Shown here: one piece after another, positions 10,581-19,232 of the stretch
Layout: each line of letters begins with the position of its first letter
Position numbering within the stretch: the stretch's first letter is position 1
Assembly (NCBI RefSeq): GCF_007713465.1
Contig: NZ_VMSG01000017.1
Span: forward strand, 62,001-126,000
DNA length: 64,000 nucleotides
Reading direction: 5' to 3'
Source of the DNA: Pseudomonas sp. H3(2019)
GTDB lineage: Bacteria > Pseudomonadota > Gammaproteobacteria > Pseudomonadales > Pseudomonadaceae
The notes under the pieces: model-generated
What the model saw: only the letters and a program-made list of their open reading frames with translations
The model's database searches: none
Told to the model about the DNA's origin: nothing
Made by a program: the position numbers and the translations under genes

Positions 10581-11306
10581 ATGCGCATGACGTCAGCACT
10601 GCCAAGGACAGCAACGCTGCCCCCGCCACTGGACACGCGGTATCAGGTTGAAACGCCGGAAGGCATCGATCTGCCACTGCGACCGGCCGGGTTGATGCCC
10701 CGTGTACTGGCATTTGCCATCGACCTGGGGGTGCGCGGGCTGGTGCTGGGCCTGCTGTTTATCGCCCTGGCCTTGCTGGGGAAACTCGGCATCGGGCTGG
10801 GCTCGGTGCTGCTGTTTCTGGTCAGTTGGTGGTACATGGTGCTGTTCGAGGTCCTCAACCAGGGCTGCTCGCCCGGTAAACAACTGATGCGGCTGCGCGT
10901 CGTGCATGACGATGGAACGCCCGTTGGCTGGTCGGCCTCGCTGATCCGCAACCTGTTGCGGTTCGTCGACATGCTGCCGTTCGGCTACAGCCTCGGTGCC
11001 ATCAGTTGCCTGCAACATCCGACCTTCAAACGGCTGGGCGATATTGCGGCCGGCACACTGGTGATCTACCAAGAACAAGCGGTCACCCGACCACAGATTC
11101 CGCAGGCCCTGGCACTGCACCCGCCCTTTGCGCTGACCCTCAATGAGCAACGCGCGGTGCTGGGTTTCGCCGAGCGTCAGGCCGAGCTCTCCAGCGAACG
11201 GGTCAACGAACTCGCCGGCATCCTCGCGGAACCACTCCACGTCTCACCGCCCCATGCAGTTGCCAAGCTCAATGGCATCGCTCGCCGTTTGCTGGGGCCG
11301 ACATGA
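10581..11306 (+). CDS. RDD-family membrane protein
   Basis: 241 residues. The RDD domain (about 35-170) shows the opening LMPRVLAFAIDLGVRG and the ...SPGKQLMRLRVV... motif, with two or three membrane segments, then a soluble C-terminal tail of about 70 residues. First gene of a six-gene unit with 4-base overlaps. The partner role of RDD proteins in these SpoIIM/MoxR clusters is unknown. An alternative ATG lies two codons downstream. Confidence 0.85.
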   Translation: MRMTSALPRTATLPPPLDTRYQVETPEGIDLPLRPAGLMPRVLAFAIDLGVRGLVLGLLFIALALLGKLGIGLGSVLLFLVSWWYMVLFEVLNQGCSPGKQLMRLRVVHDDGTPVGWSASLIRNLLRFVDMLPFGYSLGAISCLQHPTFKRLGDIAAGTLVIYQEQAVTRPQIPQALALHPPFALTLNEQRAVLGFAERQAELSSERVNELAGILAEPLHVSPPHAVAKLNGIARRLLGPT

Positions 11307-12283
11307 AACAGAGCCTTTTCGAAAACCGCCATCGAACCGAATGGGATCAGTTTGCCCGGCGGCTCGATTTGCTCGAACGTGGCAAAGCCGACGCCAACGA
11401 TGGCACCTCGTTCCCCAAGGATTACCGGCGGTTGTGCCAGCACCTCGCGCTGGCACAGGAGCGCGGCTACAGCAGCTACCTGATCGACCCTTTACAACAG
11501 CTGGTACTGCGCGGGCACCAGCAGCTTTACCGCCATCGCGGCCGGGTCGGCGCCCATCTGCTGTCCTTTGTCCTCGCCGGTTTTCCTCGCCTGGTCCGTG
11601 AGCAATGGCCTTTCGTGCTGGTCTCAAGCCTGCTGTTTTTCGGTTCGCTGATCGGAATCGGCGTGCTGGTGTATCTGTTCCCCGAGCTGATTTATAGCCT
11701 GGTCCCGGCCGGACAGGTGTCCGAGATGCAAAGCATGTACGACCCGGCAGCCGGTCACTTGGGGCGCCTGGGTGAACGTGCAGCCAGCGATGACTGGGTA
11801 ATGTTCGGTTACTACATCATGCACAACATCGGCATCGCCTTTCAGACCTATGCCAGCGGATTGCTGTTTGGCCTGGGCAGCGTGTTTTTTCTGTTCTTCA
11901 ACGGTTTGATGATCGGTGCGGTTGCCGGTCACCTGACGCACATCGGCTACGGGGAGAACTTCTGGTCGTTCGTCGTCGGCCATGGTGCCTTCGAACTCAG
12001 TGCCATCGCCCTCGCCGGTGCGGCTGGCTTGCAACTGGGCTGGGCGCTGATTGCCCCCGGTCGCTTGCCACGCAGTGAAGCACTGCGCCTGGCGGCGCAT
12101 AAAAGTGTCTTGATGATCTGCGGCGTCATGCTGTTTCTGCTGCTTGCCGCGTTTATCGAAGCCTATTGGTCATCCCGCACCGGGCTTGCACCGCTGATCA
12201 AATACCTGGTGGGGGCAGCCCTCTGGTTAGTGATGGCGACTTACCTTATGGTTGCCGGACGTACACGCCATGCGCCTGAGTGA
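11303..12283 (+). CDS. SpoIIM-like (stage II sporulation protein M family) membrane protein
   Basis: 326 residues with a soluble N-terminus of about 95 residues (MKQSLFENRHRTEWDQFARR) and at least five hydrophobic segments. The family motif region around GLLFGLGSVFFLFFNGLMIG is clear. The name comes from a Bacillus sporulation protein; in pseudomonads the family is always found beside RDD, MoxR and DUF58 genes and has no known biochemical role. Its ATG overlaps the RDD stop by four bases (ATGA). Confidence 0.85.
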   Translation: MKQSLFENRHRTEWDQFARRLDLLERGKADANDGTSFPKDYRRLCQHLALAQERGYSSYLIDPLQQLVLRGHQQLYRHRGRVGAHLLSFVLAGFPRLVREQWPFVLVSSLLFFGSLIGIGVLVYLFPELIYSLVPAGQVSEMQSMYDPAAGHLGRLGERAASDDWVMFGYYIMHNIGIAFQTYASGLLFGLGSVFFLFFNGLMIGAVAGHLTHIGYGENFWSFVVGHGAFELSAIALAGAAGLQLGWALIAPGRLPRSEALRLAAHKSVLMICGVMLFLLLAAFIEAYWSSRTGLAPLIKYLVGAALWLVMATYLMVAGRTRHAPE

Positions 12284-13808
12284 CGCCAGCGTGGTCATCC
12301 GCCCTCGCACCACCTGGGAAGCCATGGACCTCGGCGTTCTGCTGAGCCAGCAACATCGCCGCCTGCTGATGACCAGTTGGGCCATCGTCACGCTGCCGCT
12401 GTTTGCCCTGCTGAGCCTGTTGCTGTGGGACTCGCCCTCGATTGCCGTGCTGCTGTTCTGGTGGTTGAAACCGGCGTTCGAACGGCTGCCGCTGTACATC
12501 CTCTCCAGCGCCCTGTTCGGCGAAACCCCGACCTTGAGGCAGGCGCTGCGCCAATGGCCGCGACTGCTCAAACCACAGCTGTTGGCCAGCCTGACATGGC
12601 GGCGCTTTGGCCTGAGTCGCAGTTTCATCATGCCGGTCGTGCAGCTTGAAGAGCTCAGCGGTCTGGCACGCCAGCAGCGCCTGGCCGTGCTGCAACAACG
12701 CGATCGCGGCGCAGCACGCTGGCTGACGCTGATCGGCGCTCATCTGGAAGTCGCCCTGTGGATCGGCCTGATGGTGCTGTTCTATCTTTTGTTGCCCGCG
12801 CAAATCGAACTGAACTGGGACTGGCAAACACTGATCGCCACCCCTGAGCAAGACTGGCTCTGGCTGGACCACCTGATCAATGCGCTCTACGCGCTGATCC
12901 TGATCATGTGGGAACCGATCTATGTGGCCTGCGGTTTCAGCCTGTACCTGAACCGTCGCACCCGACTCGAAGCCTGGGATATCGAACTGGTGTTCCGCCG
13001 TCTGCGCCAACGCCTGAGCAGCGTCGCTGCCTGCCTGCTGATGCTCGGGTTACTGTGGTTGCCCGCTACGCAGCCACTCTGGGCCGCCGAACCCGCCGAC
13101 GCCCCCGACAGCCCGCGCCTGCTCCAGCAACCACTGACCAGCCAGGCCGCCAGCAACAGCATCAAGGCCATACTCGACACGCCACCGTTCAAGAATCCGC
13201 AGACCGTTACCCACTATCGCTTTGGTAAAGAAACGCCCGATCAACCTGCCAACACGCAAACACCGGGTTGGCTCAAAGCGTTTTTCGCACTGTTGGACAG
13301 CCAGCGCTTCGCCGGCCTGGCGCAGGTCATCGAGGTGCTGCTGTGGGCAAGTGTCATCGGTGCCTTCGCGTTACTGATCTGGCGCTACCGCGATTGGCTG
13401 CGGACCTTTGTCAGCCGCCGGCCGAGACTGCGTCATACGCCCGCACACCCGGTGCCGGCGCAACTGTTCGGCCTTGACCTCGGCCGCGAGACCCTGCCGG
13501 ACGACATCGCCGCCAGCGTCGAAAGCCTCTGGTCGACCCAGCCCCGCGAAGCCCTCGGGCTGCTCTACCGGGCCTTGCTCAGCCGTTTGCTGCACGACTT
13601 CAACCTCCCGCTGAAAACCGCCGACACCGAGGGCCAGGTGCTGGAACGGGTCCAACAGCTACAAGAACCGGCTCTGCAAACTTTCAGCAGCACGTTGACG
13701 GTGCACTGGCAGAACATGGCCTATGGGCATCGCTTGCCACCGGCGCATCTGCAACAGGAACTGTGTGACGGCTGGCGGGCATTGTTCGGCCCGGGAGCTG
13801 CGCGTTGA
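12270..13808 (+). CDS. DUF4129-domain membrane protein
   Basis: 512 residues: several N-terminal membrane segments, a further segment near 250-265 ending in ...QPLWAAEP, a periplasmic stretch of about 90 residues, another membrane helix (VIEVLLWASVIGAFALLIW), and a cytoplasmic DUF4129 domain at the end (ESLWSTQPREALGLLYRALL...). The start MRLSDASVV overlaps the SpoIIM gene by 14 bases; an in-frame ATG six codons earlier is possible. Part of the MoxR operon; function unknown. Confidence 0.8.
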   Translation: MRLSDASVVIRPRTTWEAMDLGVLLSQQHRRLLMTSWAIVTLPLFALLSLLLWDSPSIAVLLFWWLKPAFERLPLYILSSALFGETPTLRQALRQWPRLLKPQLLASLTWRRFGLSRSFIMPVVQLEELSGLARQQRLAVLQQRDRGAARWLTLIGAHLEVALWIGLMVLFYLLLPAQIELNWDWQTLIATPEQDWLWLDHLINALYALILIMWEPIYVACGFSLYLNRRTRLEAWDIELVFRRLRQRLSSVAACLLMLGLLWLPATQPLWAAEPADAPDSPRLLQQPLTSQAASNSIKAILDTPPFKNPQTVTHYRFGKETPDQPANTQTPGWLKAFFALLDSQRFAGLAQVIEVLLWASVIGAFALLIWRYRDWLRTFVSRRPRLRHTPAHPVPAQLFGLDLGRETLPDDIAASVESLWSTQPREALGLLYRALLSRLLHDFNLPLKTADTEGQVLERVQQLQEPALQTFSSTLTVHWQNMAYGHRLPPAHLQQELCDGWRALFGPGAAR

Positions 13809-14962
13809 ATCGGCGCCTGATCCCTGGCCTGCTGATTGCCGGGCTGCTCGCTGCACTGGCTGTTTATCTGTACCAGCAGGCCACGCCCTATCAGGAAGTC
13901 ATCGACCACGGTCCCTCCCCCGAAGCTCGAGCCAACCCATATCTGGCGGCCGAACACTTTTTGCGTCAACAAGGGCTGACCGTGACTCACGCCAACAGCC
14001 TCGACATCCTGCCGTATCTGGAACCGCATCAACAGAGCCTGTTACTGCTCGGTGATCGCGCCAACATGACCCCGCGCCAGGCCGATCAGGTGCTGAACTG
14101 GACCCGTGCCGGTGGACGTTTACTGTTTGTGGCCGAAGCCTTGTGGGATGAAAAAACCGGCAAGAGCGGCGACCTGCTGCTCGACCGGGTGCAACTGCAT
14201 CAATCCATGAGCAAAGATCTCGGCAATCCACCCCCTGGCGCCGAAGCAGACCCTTACCCGAACCTGACCAAACTCTATCTCGAAGACGAAGACGCTCCGG
14301 CCTACGCCAGCTTCGATCCGCAGTTCCACCTCGAAGACCCGAAAAACCTCGCTCAGTCGTGGGCCAACAGCGCGCTTGCCACTCACATGATGCAAATCAG
14401 TTATGGCCAGGGTTCGATCACGGTGGTCACCGATGCCGAACTGTGGAAGAACCCGAACATCGGCCAATACGACAACGCCTGGCTGCTCTGGTATCTGTAT
14501 TCGGACACCGGCGTGACCCTGCTTTTCAATATCGATCACGACAACCTGCTGACCTTGCTGCTGCGTTATTTCCCGCAGGCACTGGTGGCGCTCATCGCGT
14601 TGATCGGCCTGTGGATCTGGCATGCCGGGTTACGTCAGGGCCCGGTGCAGGCTCCGGCTCCCAAAGCCCGTCGGCAACTTCAGGAACACTTGCGTGCCAG
14701 CGCAAACTTCATGCTGCGTCGCAGCGGTCAGCACAACCTGCTGCTGGCTCTGCAACACGATGTACTGCGCCGCGCCCGACACCGTCACCCAGGCTTCGAA
14801 CAACTCGGCGTTGCCGAACAATGGCAGGTGCTCGCGCGCCTGACCGGTCAACCGACCCGCGCCATCAGCCAGGCACTCGCCCCTCAGCCCGGACAGCGGT
14901 TGTCCAGCGCCGAGTTCAGCCGTCAGGTCGCCCACCTGCAAATCCTCAGGAATGCCTTATGA
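13805..14962 (+). CDS. DUF4350-domain membrane-anchored protein
   Basis: 385 residues with an N-terminal anchor (about 6-22), an extracytoplasmic DUF4350 domain of GATase-like fold (YLAAEHFLRQQGLTV...LLLLGDRANMT...GGRLLFVAE), and a second helix near 250-275 followed by a cytoplasmic tail. The start codon is TTG, overlapping the preceding TGA (TTGA), with GGGAG seven bases upstream. The non-ATG start and overlap suggest translational coupling. Confidence 0.8.
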   Translation: MNRRLIPGLLIAGLLAALAVYLYQQATPYQEVIDHGPSPEARANPYLAAEHFLRQQGLTVTHANSLDILPYLEPHQQSLLLLGDRANMTPRQADQVLNWTRAGGRLLFVAEALWDEKTGKSGDLLLDRVQLHQSMSKDLGNPPPGAEADPYPNLTKLYLEDEDAPAYASFDPQFHLEDPKNLAQSWANSALATHMMQISYGQGSITVVTDAELWKNPNIGQYDNAWLLWYLYSDTGVTLLFNIDHDNLLTLLLRYFPQALVALIALIGLWIWHAGLRQGPVQAPAPKARRQLQEHLRASANFMLRRSGQHNLLLALQHDVLRRARHRHPGFEQLGVAEQWQVLARLTGQPTRAISQALAPQPGQRLSSAEFSRQVAHLQILRNAL

Positions 14963-15960
14963 ATGACTCCATCGAACCTGCCGGCCTGACCCATGCCACC
15001 CAACAACGCCAGCGCGCCAGCCAACTGGCGCAAGCGGTGCGCCTTGAATTGCAGAAGGCCGTCATCGGCCAGGACACGGTGATTGACGATGTACTCACCG
15101 CGCTGATTGCCGGTGGCCATGTGCTGCTCGAAGGTGTTCCGGGGCTGGGCAAGACGTTGCTGGTGCGTGCCCTCGCCCGCTGCTTCGGTGGCGAGTTTGC
15201 GCGCATTCAATTCACCCCGGACCTGATGCCCAGCGACGTCACCGGGCATGCGGTGTACGACCTGCAAACCGAACAGTTCAAACTGCGTAAAGGCCCACTG
15301 TTCACCAACCTGTTGCTGGCCGACGAAATCAACCGCGCTCCGGCGAAAACCCAGGCCGCGTTGCTCGAAGCCATGCAGGAACGCCAGGTCACCCTTGAAG
15401 GCCGCGCCCTGCCGATTGCGCAACCGTTCATGGTGCTGGCGACGCAAAACCCCATTGAACAGGAAGGCACTTACCCCCTGCCCGAAGCGGAGCTCGACCG
15501 TTTCATGCTCAAGGTGCGCATGGACTACCCCGATGCCGATCAAGAGTTGAACATGGTCCGTCAGGTCAGCCGCTCGACCCGCGCCGACATGCTCGATGTG
15601 CAACCGTTGCGCACCGTCCTGCAAGCCAAGGATGTACTGGCCTTGCAACGGATCGCCAGCGACCTGCCGCTGGACGAACAGGTGCTGGACTACGCCGTGC
15701 GCCTGGCGCGCACCACTCGCAACTGGCCCGGTCTGACCCTCGGTGCCGGCCCACGGGCGACGATTGCCCTGGTGCGGGTAGCACGGGCACGGGCGCTGCT
15801 GCGCGGTGGCGAATTCGTGATTCCGGATGACATCAAAGGCTGCGCACTGGCCGTGTTGCGCCATCGCGTGCGAATCGCCCCGGAGCTGGACATCGAAGGG
15901 CTGGAAGTCGATCAGGTGCTCAGGCAGTTGCTTGATCAGGTTCCGGCACCAAGGATGTGA
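14959..15960 (+). CDS. MoxR-family AAA+ ATPase
   Basis: 333 residues. Walker A GVPGLGKT is at 59-66 and Walker B LLLADE at 118-123, followed by INRAP; sensor region ...MVLATQNPIEQEGTYPLPEAE; C-terminal lid present. MoxR ATPases act as chaperones that mature or assemble protein complexes, usually with a VWA or DUF58 partner, and a DUF58 gene follows directly. The frame is open 200 codons upstream, but that part is a shadow of the DUF4350 gene; ATG 14959 overlaps its stop (ATGA). Confidence 0.93.
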   Translation: MNDSIEPAGLTHATQQRQRASQLAQAVRLELQKAVIGQDTVIDDVLTALIAGGHVLLEGVPGLGKTLLVRALARCFGGEFARIQFTPDLMPSDVTGHAVYDLQTEQFKLRKGPLFTNLLLADEINRAPAKTQAALLEAMQERQVTLEGRALPIAQPFMVLATQNPIEQEGTYPLPEAELDRFMLKVRMDYPDADQELNMVRQVSRSTRADMLDVQPLRTVLQAKDVLALQRIASDLPLDEQVLDYAVRLARTTRNWPGLTLGAGPRATIALVRVARARALLRGGEFVIPDDIKGCALAVLRHRVRIAPELDIEGLEVDQVLRQLLDQVPAPRM

Positions 15961-15968
15961 CCACAGCC

Positions 15969-17300
15969 ATGAAACCCACCCGTCTCTTGCTGATCTGGCT
16001 CGCCGTCCTGCTGGGCCTGAGCATCGTGCTGGGCACATTCAGGGCCTTGGGTTTCAGCGTTGCACCGAGCCTGCTGTCGATCAACTGGGGCTTGCTGCTG
16101 GCGCTTCTATTGCTGGCGCTGCTCGATGCCGTCCGGCTCATGCGCCTGCCGTCACCCCGCGTGCAACGTCGGATGCCCGGCAGCCTCGCGCTCGGACGTT
16201 GGGGCGAAGTCCATGTGGAGATTGCGCACGACTATAGGCAATCACTGAACGTGCAACTGTTCGACCACGTCCCCGACGGCCTGAGCTTCGAACACCTGCC
16301 GCAAACGGTCGAACTGCAACCCGGCCAGCACTGCCTGATCAGTTATCGCCTGCGCCCTCTGCGGCGCGGCCACTTCAGCTTCGAGCGCTGCGAAATCAAC
16401 CTGCCCAGCCCCTTCGGTTTATGGTCCGCCCGGCGCTACCTGAGCGTCGCCGACAGCACCCGCGTCTACCCGGATTTCGCCCGCCTGTACGGCGCGCAGT
16501 TACTGGCCGTCGACAACTGGCTCAGCCAGCTCGGCGTGCGCCAGCGGCAACGTCGCGGGTTGGGTCTGGAGTTTCATCAACTGCGCGAATTTCGCGAAGG
16601 TGACAGCCTGCGCCAGATCGACTGGAAAGCCACCGCCCGCCAACGTACACCGATTGCCCGTGAGTACCAGGACGAGCGCGACCAGCAGATCATCTTCCTG
16701 CTCGACTGCGGCCGACGCATGCGCAGCCAGGACGCTGAACTGGCGCATTTCGACCATGCGCTCAATGTCTGTCTGTTGCTCAGCTATGTGGCGTTACGTC
16801 AGGGCGACGCCGTCGGTCTTTGTACCTTCGCCAACGAACACCCGCGCTACCTCGCCCCGGTCAAAGGCACGGGCCAGCTCAATGTGTTGCTCAACGCCGT
16901 CTACGACCTCGGCAGCAGCCAACGTCCGGCCGACTACCAGGCCGCCGCCAGCCAATTGCTGGCCCGACAAAAACGTCGGGCGCTGGTGGTGCTGATCACC
17001 AACCTACGCGATGAAGACGACGAAGAACTGTTGAGCGCCGTCAAACGCCTGGGCAAACAGCATCGCGTGCTGGTCGCCAGTTTGCGTGAAGAGGTGCTCG
17101 ACACCGTGCGACAAACGCCAGTGCAAACCCTGGACGACGCTCTCGCCTATTGCGGAACGCTGGACTATTTGAATGCCAGAGCCGAACTCCATGAGCGGTT
17201 GAGTGCTCATGGAGTGCCGGTGCTGGACGTGCGGCCCAGCGAACTGGGCGCGGCGTTGGTGACGCGGTATTTGAGTTGGAAAAGGGCCGGGGCGCTCTAA
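15969..17300 (+). CDS. DUF58-domain protein (MoxR partner)
   Basis: 443 residues from MKPTRLLLIWLAVLL: two N-terminal membrane helices, a beta-rich middle, then the DUF58/VWA-like core with the hallmark REFREGDSLRQIDWKATAR at roughly 200-220 and IIFLLDCGRRM. I chose the ATG at 15969 because AAGGA lies 14 bases before it; a GTG at 15957 overlaps the moxR stop (GTGA) but would have AAGGA only two bases away. Last gene of the operon. Confidence 0.88.
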   Translation: MKPTRLLLIWLAVLLGLSIVLGTFRALGFSVAPSLLSINWGLLLALLLLALLDAVRLMRLPSPRVQRRMPGSLALGRWGEVHVEIAHDYRQSLNVQLFDHVPDGLSFEHLPQTVELQPGQHCLISYRLRPLRRGHFSFERCEINLPSPFGLWSARRYLSVADSTRVYPDFARLYGAQLLAVDNWLSQLGVRQRQRRGLGLEFHQLREFREGDSLRQIDWKATARQRTPIAREYQDERDQQIIFLLDCGRRMRSQDAELAHFDHALNVCLLLSYVALRQGDAVGLCTFANEHPRYLAPVKGTGQLNVLLNAVYDLGSSQRPADYQAAASQLLARQKRRALVVLITNLRDEDDEELLSAVKRLGKQHRVLVASLREEVLDTVRQTPVQTLDDALAYCGTLDYLNARAELHERLSAHGVPVLDVRPSELGAALVTRYLSWKRAGAL

Positions 17301-17400
17301 AAGTCTTACCACAACCATGTGACCGGCCTGAGGCTACAAATCCTTGCGCCGCAGCCTACAGATCCGCCAGAATCCGCCCGCTTGTGCGCCTTGGCCGCCC

Positions 17401-17640
17401 CGGCTAACGTGAGTCCTGTCGCTGCCCATCAGCGATCGGGTTTAGTCGCCCGTGGTTGTAAGTAAGGTGCACAAGCGTCATCCAGTCAGGTATTCCCTAT
17501 CCCTGCACTTGATGGTGGCTGTGCGCAGGGCGCCCTCGGGCGCGCCGGCTTCTTATTTCCCCGGTCGACTAACCTGCGTACAGCCGCCACCCTTCGTTTA
17601 GTCGCGAATCGGTGGCAGCCCCATTAAAGGAAGTAAGAAA
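17401..17640 (+). promoter_or_regulatory. Structured leader of the DUF6124 gene
   Basis: The 340-base gap 17301-17640 holds no gene. GGTGGCTGTGCGCAGG (17514-17529) pairs with 17573-17591 (CCTGCGTACAG...CCACC), enclosing a small GC hairpin (17530-17543). The GCCACC at 17586-17591 could instead pair with GGTGGC at 17611-17616, just before the AAAGGAAG ribosome site. TTTAGTCGC occurs twice (17441-17449 and 17597-17605). I recall near-identical leaders in front of other DUF6124 genes in this group. Whether it is a riboregulator is inference. Confidence 0.5.
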
Positions 17641-18030
17641 ATGTTCAAAGCCACACCTAATCCCCCCGAACACGACAACGTTTCCCCCTACGATTCCCCC
17701 GACTCGAAAAAACTCCACGCCGCCGCGCACAAGGCGCTGGACCACTACCTCAAACCTGGCACCGGCAACCCGCGCGACTATGAACGGCGCTCGCTAAAGT
17801 TCTTCGCCGTGCTTCCCGACATCAATAACGAAGCCTTGATGGCCTACACCTACGAGACCTTCTGCTCGGTGAGCACCTTGATCCTCGACCTGTCCGATGA
17901 CCTGGAAGACAAGCACCGCAACCTGGCGCTGGCGATCCATCAGTTGACCGAGCACGGGTTGTTGTTGGTGGAGAAGGCGCTGGACAACGAGTACCCGATT
18001 CAGCCAATCAACTATGGGCTTCAGCTGTAG
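17641..18030 (+). CDS. DUF6124-family protein
   Basis: 129 residues, soluble, beginning MFKATPNPPEHDNVSPYDSPDSKK. The PNPP...SPY.SPDS.KLH.AA..ALDHYL opening is typical of a paralogous family abundant in fluorescent pseudomonads (formerly grouped with DUF3077), and the C-terminal half is helical. No function is known. The ribosome site AAAGGAAG is strong. Preceded by the structured leader described above. Confidence 0.85.
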   Translation: MFKATPNPPEHDNVSPYDSPDSKKLHAAAHKALDHYLKPGTGNPRDYERRSLKFFAVLPDINNEALMAYTYETFCSVSTLILDLSDDLEDKHRNLALAIHQLTEHGLLLVEKALDNEYPIQPINYGLQL

Positions 18031-18041
18031 CGCGTTGAACG

Positions 18042-18070
18042 TCAAAAGATCGCAGGCTGCGATCTTTTGA
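18042..18070. repeat. Palindrome of the AGATCGCAG family, probable two-way terminator
   Basis: Fourteen-base arms TCAAAAGATCGCAG / CTGCGATCTTTTGA around one central G. It lies between the convergent DUF6124 and PilZ genes, and the A and T runs on the two sides fit a bidirectional terminator. Short version of the repeat at 4256-4315. Confidence 0.75.
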
Positions 18071-18092
18071 TCTTCCGATGTGTGGGTAAGGC

Positions 18093-18452
18093 TTAAGCCG
18101 AAGCTGGCAGCGGGTAAAAGCTGAAGTACTGTCGCAAGGCGCTGACCAGTTGCCCGTATTCGGGCGGTGCGCGTTGCACCACAAACCCGGCGTCGTAATG
18201 CTGAGGGGTGACGTCTTCATGGCACCACAGGCAACAGGCACGCAGGTCGATCACCTGCAAAACACCGTCGCTGGCGGGGATTCTCAGGCGCAGGTCAAAC
18301 GCAGCGCCCACCATCATCGGCAACGGACTGATGAGCATCAGGCCGTCTTCGGACGCATGGCCGAGAAAGCCGATGGGCTTGTCCGTGACGCTGTTGAACA
18401 CTCTCAGAAAATGCGGCAGTTGATGCCGCTCGATCCGGCGGTCAGTGAACAT
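18093..18452 (-). CDS. PilZ-domain protein
   Basis: 119 residues, one PilZ domain. The c-di-GMP-binding signature is close to canonical: RRIERH near the N-terminus and HASEDGL in place of (D/N)xSxxG, so the first position of the second motif is His and binding should be tested. The start MFTDRRIERHQLP fits the family; the open frame continues 35 codons upstream without domain content. No strong ribosome site is visible. Likely a c-di-GMP effector of unknown partner. Confidence 0.8.
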   Translation of the reverse strand: MFTDRRIERHQLPHFLRVFNSVTDKPIGFLGHASEDGLMLISPLPMMVGAAFDLRLRIPASDGVLQVIDLRACCLWCHEDVTPQHYDAGFVVQRAPPEYGQLVSALRQYFSFYPLPASA

Positions 18453-18612
18453 GCTGAGTATCACTATAGAAAGCCCTTGAGCAGGGCCGCACTGATGCTT
18501 CGCAACGGACCTGCCACGCGCAGGTGCGCTGTCCCCGCGTCCCGGTGCGAACGTCACGGTTGTGCATTCGCCTTACCACTGCCGTTCACGGGTGTTACCG
18601 CGTTTAGGTTGA

Positions 18613-18645
18613 ACATTCTAAAACGCGCTAATCGAAGATTAGCTC
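18613..18645 (-). terminator. Hairpin downstream of the lipoprotein gene
   Basis: Seven-base arms GCTAATC / GATTAGC (18627-18633 and 18637-18643); on the minus strand the stem is followed by GCGTTTTA. A second short stem (18646-18653 with 18661-18668) lies next to it. Plausible terminator for the gene at 18685-19059. Confidence 0.5.
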
Positions 18646-18684
18646 AAGGCTGGCACACACCCAGCCTTTAAATGACCACCCGCA

Positions 18685-19059
18685 TTACAAAGGCGCGGGC
18701 GTGCTTTTGGCGCCACTGCGCGGCGGGTACCAACCCAACGATTGCAACGTTTCCAGCCGTGCGCGGGCACGGTAAGCGTACTCGTTGTCCGGGTACTGGG
18801 CGATGATGAACTGGTAAGTCTGGGCTGCATCGACGTAGAGCTTCTGACGTTCCAGGCACTGCCCGCGCAGCATCGACACTTCCGGCTGTATATAGCGCCG
18901 CGCCCGGCTGTTGCGATCAACCTGGGACAATTCGAGCATCGCGTCCTCGCAGTTGCCTCGGTCATAAGCGCGGTAGGCGTTGTTCAAATGATGGTCCATC
19001 GACCAACGGGTGCAGCCCGCGGCACTGAGGGCAAGGGCGGCAATGAGCACGAATCGCAT
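18685..19059 (-). CDS. TPR-containing lipoprotein
   Basis: 124 residues with a lipoprotein signal peptide (MRFVLIAALALSAAGC, lipidated Cys16) followed by TPR-like helices (NNAYRAYDRGNCEDAMLEL and AAQTYQFIIAQYPDNEYAYRARARLE). The sorting residue after Cys is Thr, not Asp, so outer-membrane location is expected. AGGAGAA is placed eight bases before the ATG. Role unknown. Confidence 0.82.
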   Translation of the reverse strand: MRFVLIAALALSAAGCTRWSMDHHLNNAYRAYDRGNCEDAMLELSQVDRNSRARRYIQPEVSMLRGQCLERQKLYVDAAQTYQFIIAQYPDNEYAYRARARLETLQSLGWYPPRSGAKSTPAPL

Positions 19060-19232
19060 GGGGGGTTCTCCTGTCTTGAGCTCTGTATCGACCCGTTGGC
19101 GAAAATCTTCAGGAGGCTTCGAATCAAAGTTGTACGGTTCAATAAAGAAAGCAATAAGTAGTGCAAACGAACAATGACTACACCAACGGACCGTAGTAGC
19201 CTCACTCAGCGCTTGAACTCAGGAGTCTCTGC

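Noticed and set aside
14359..14958. The upstream part of the open frame leading into the MoxR gene as a fused domain
   Set aside because: These 200 codons overlap the DUF4350 gene in another frame and have shadow composition; MoxR begins at 14959.
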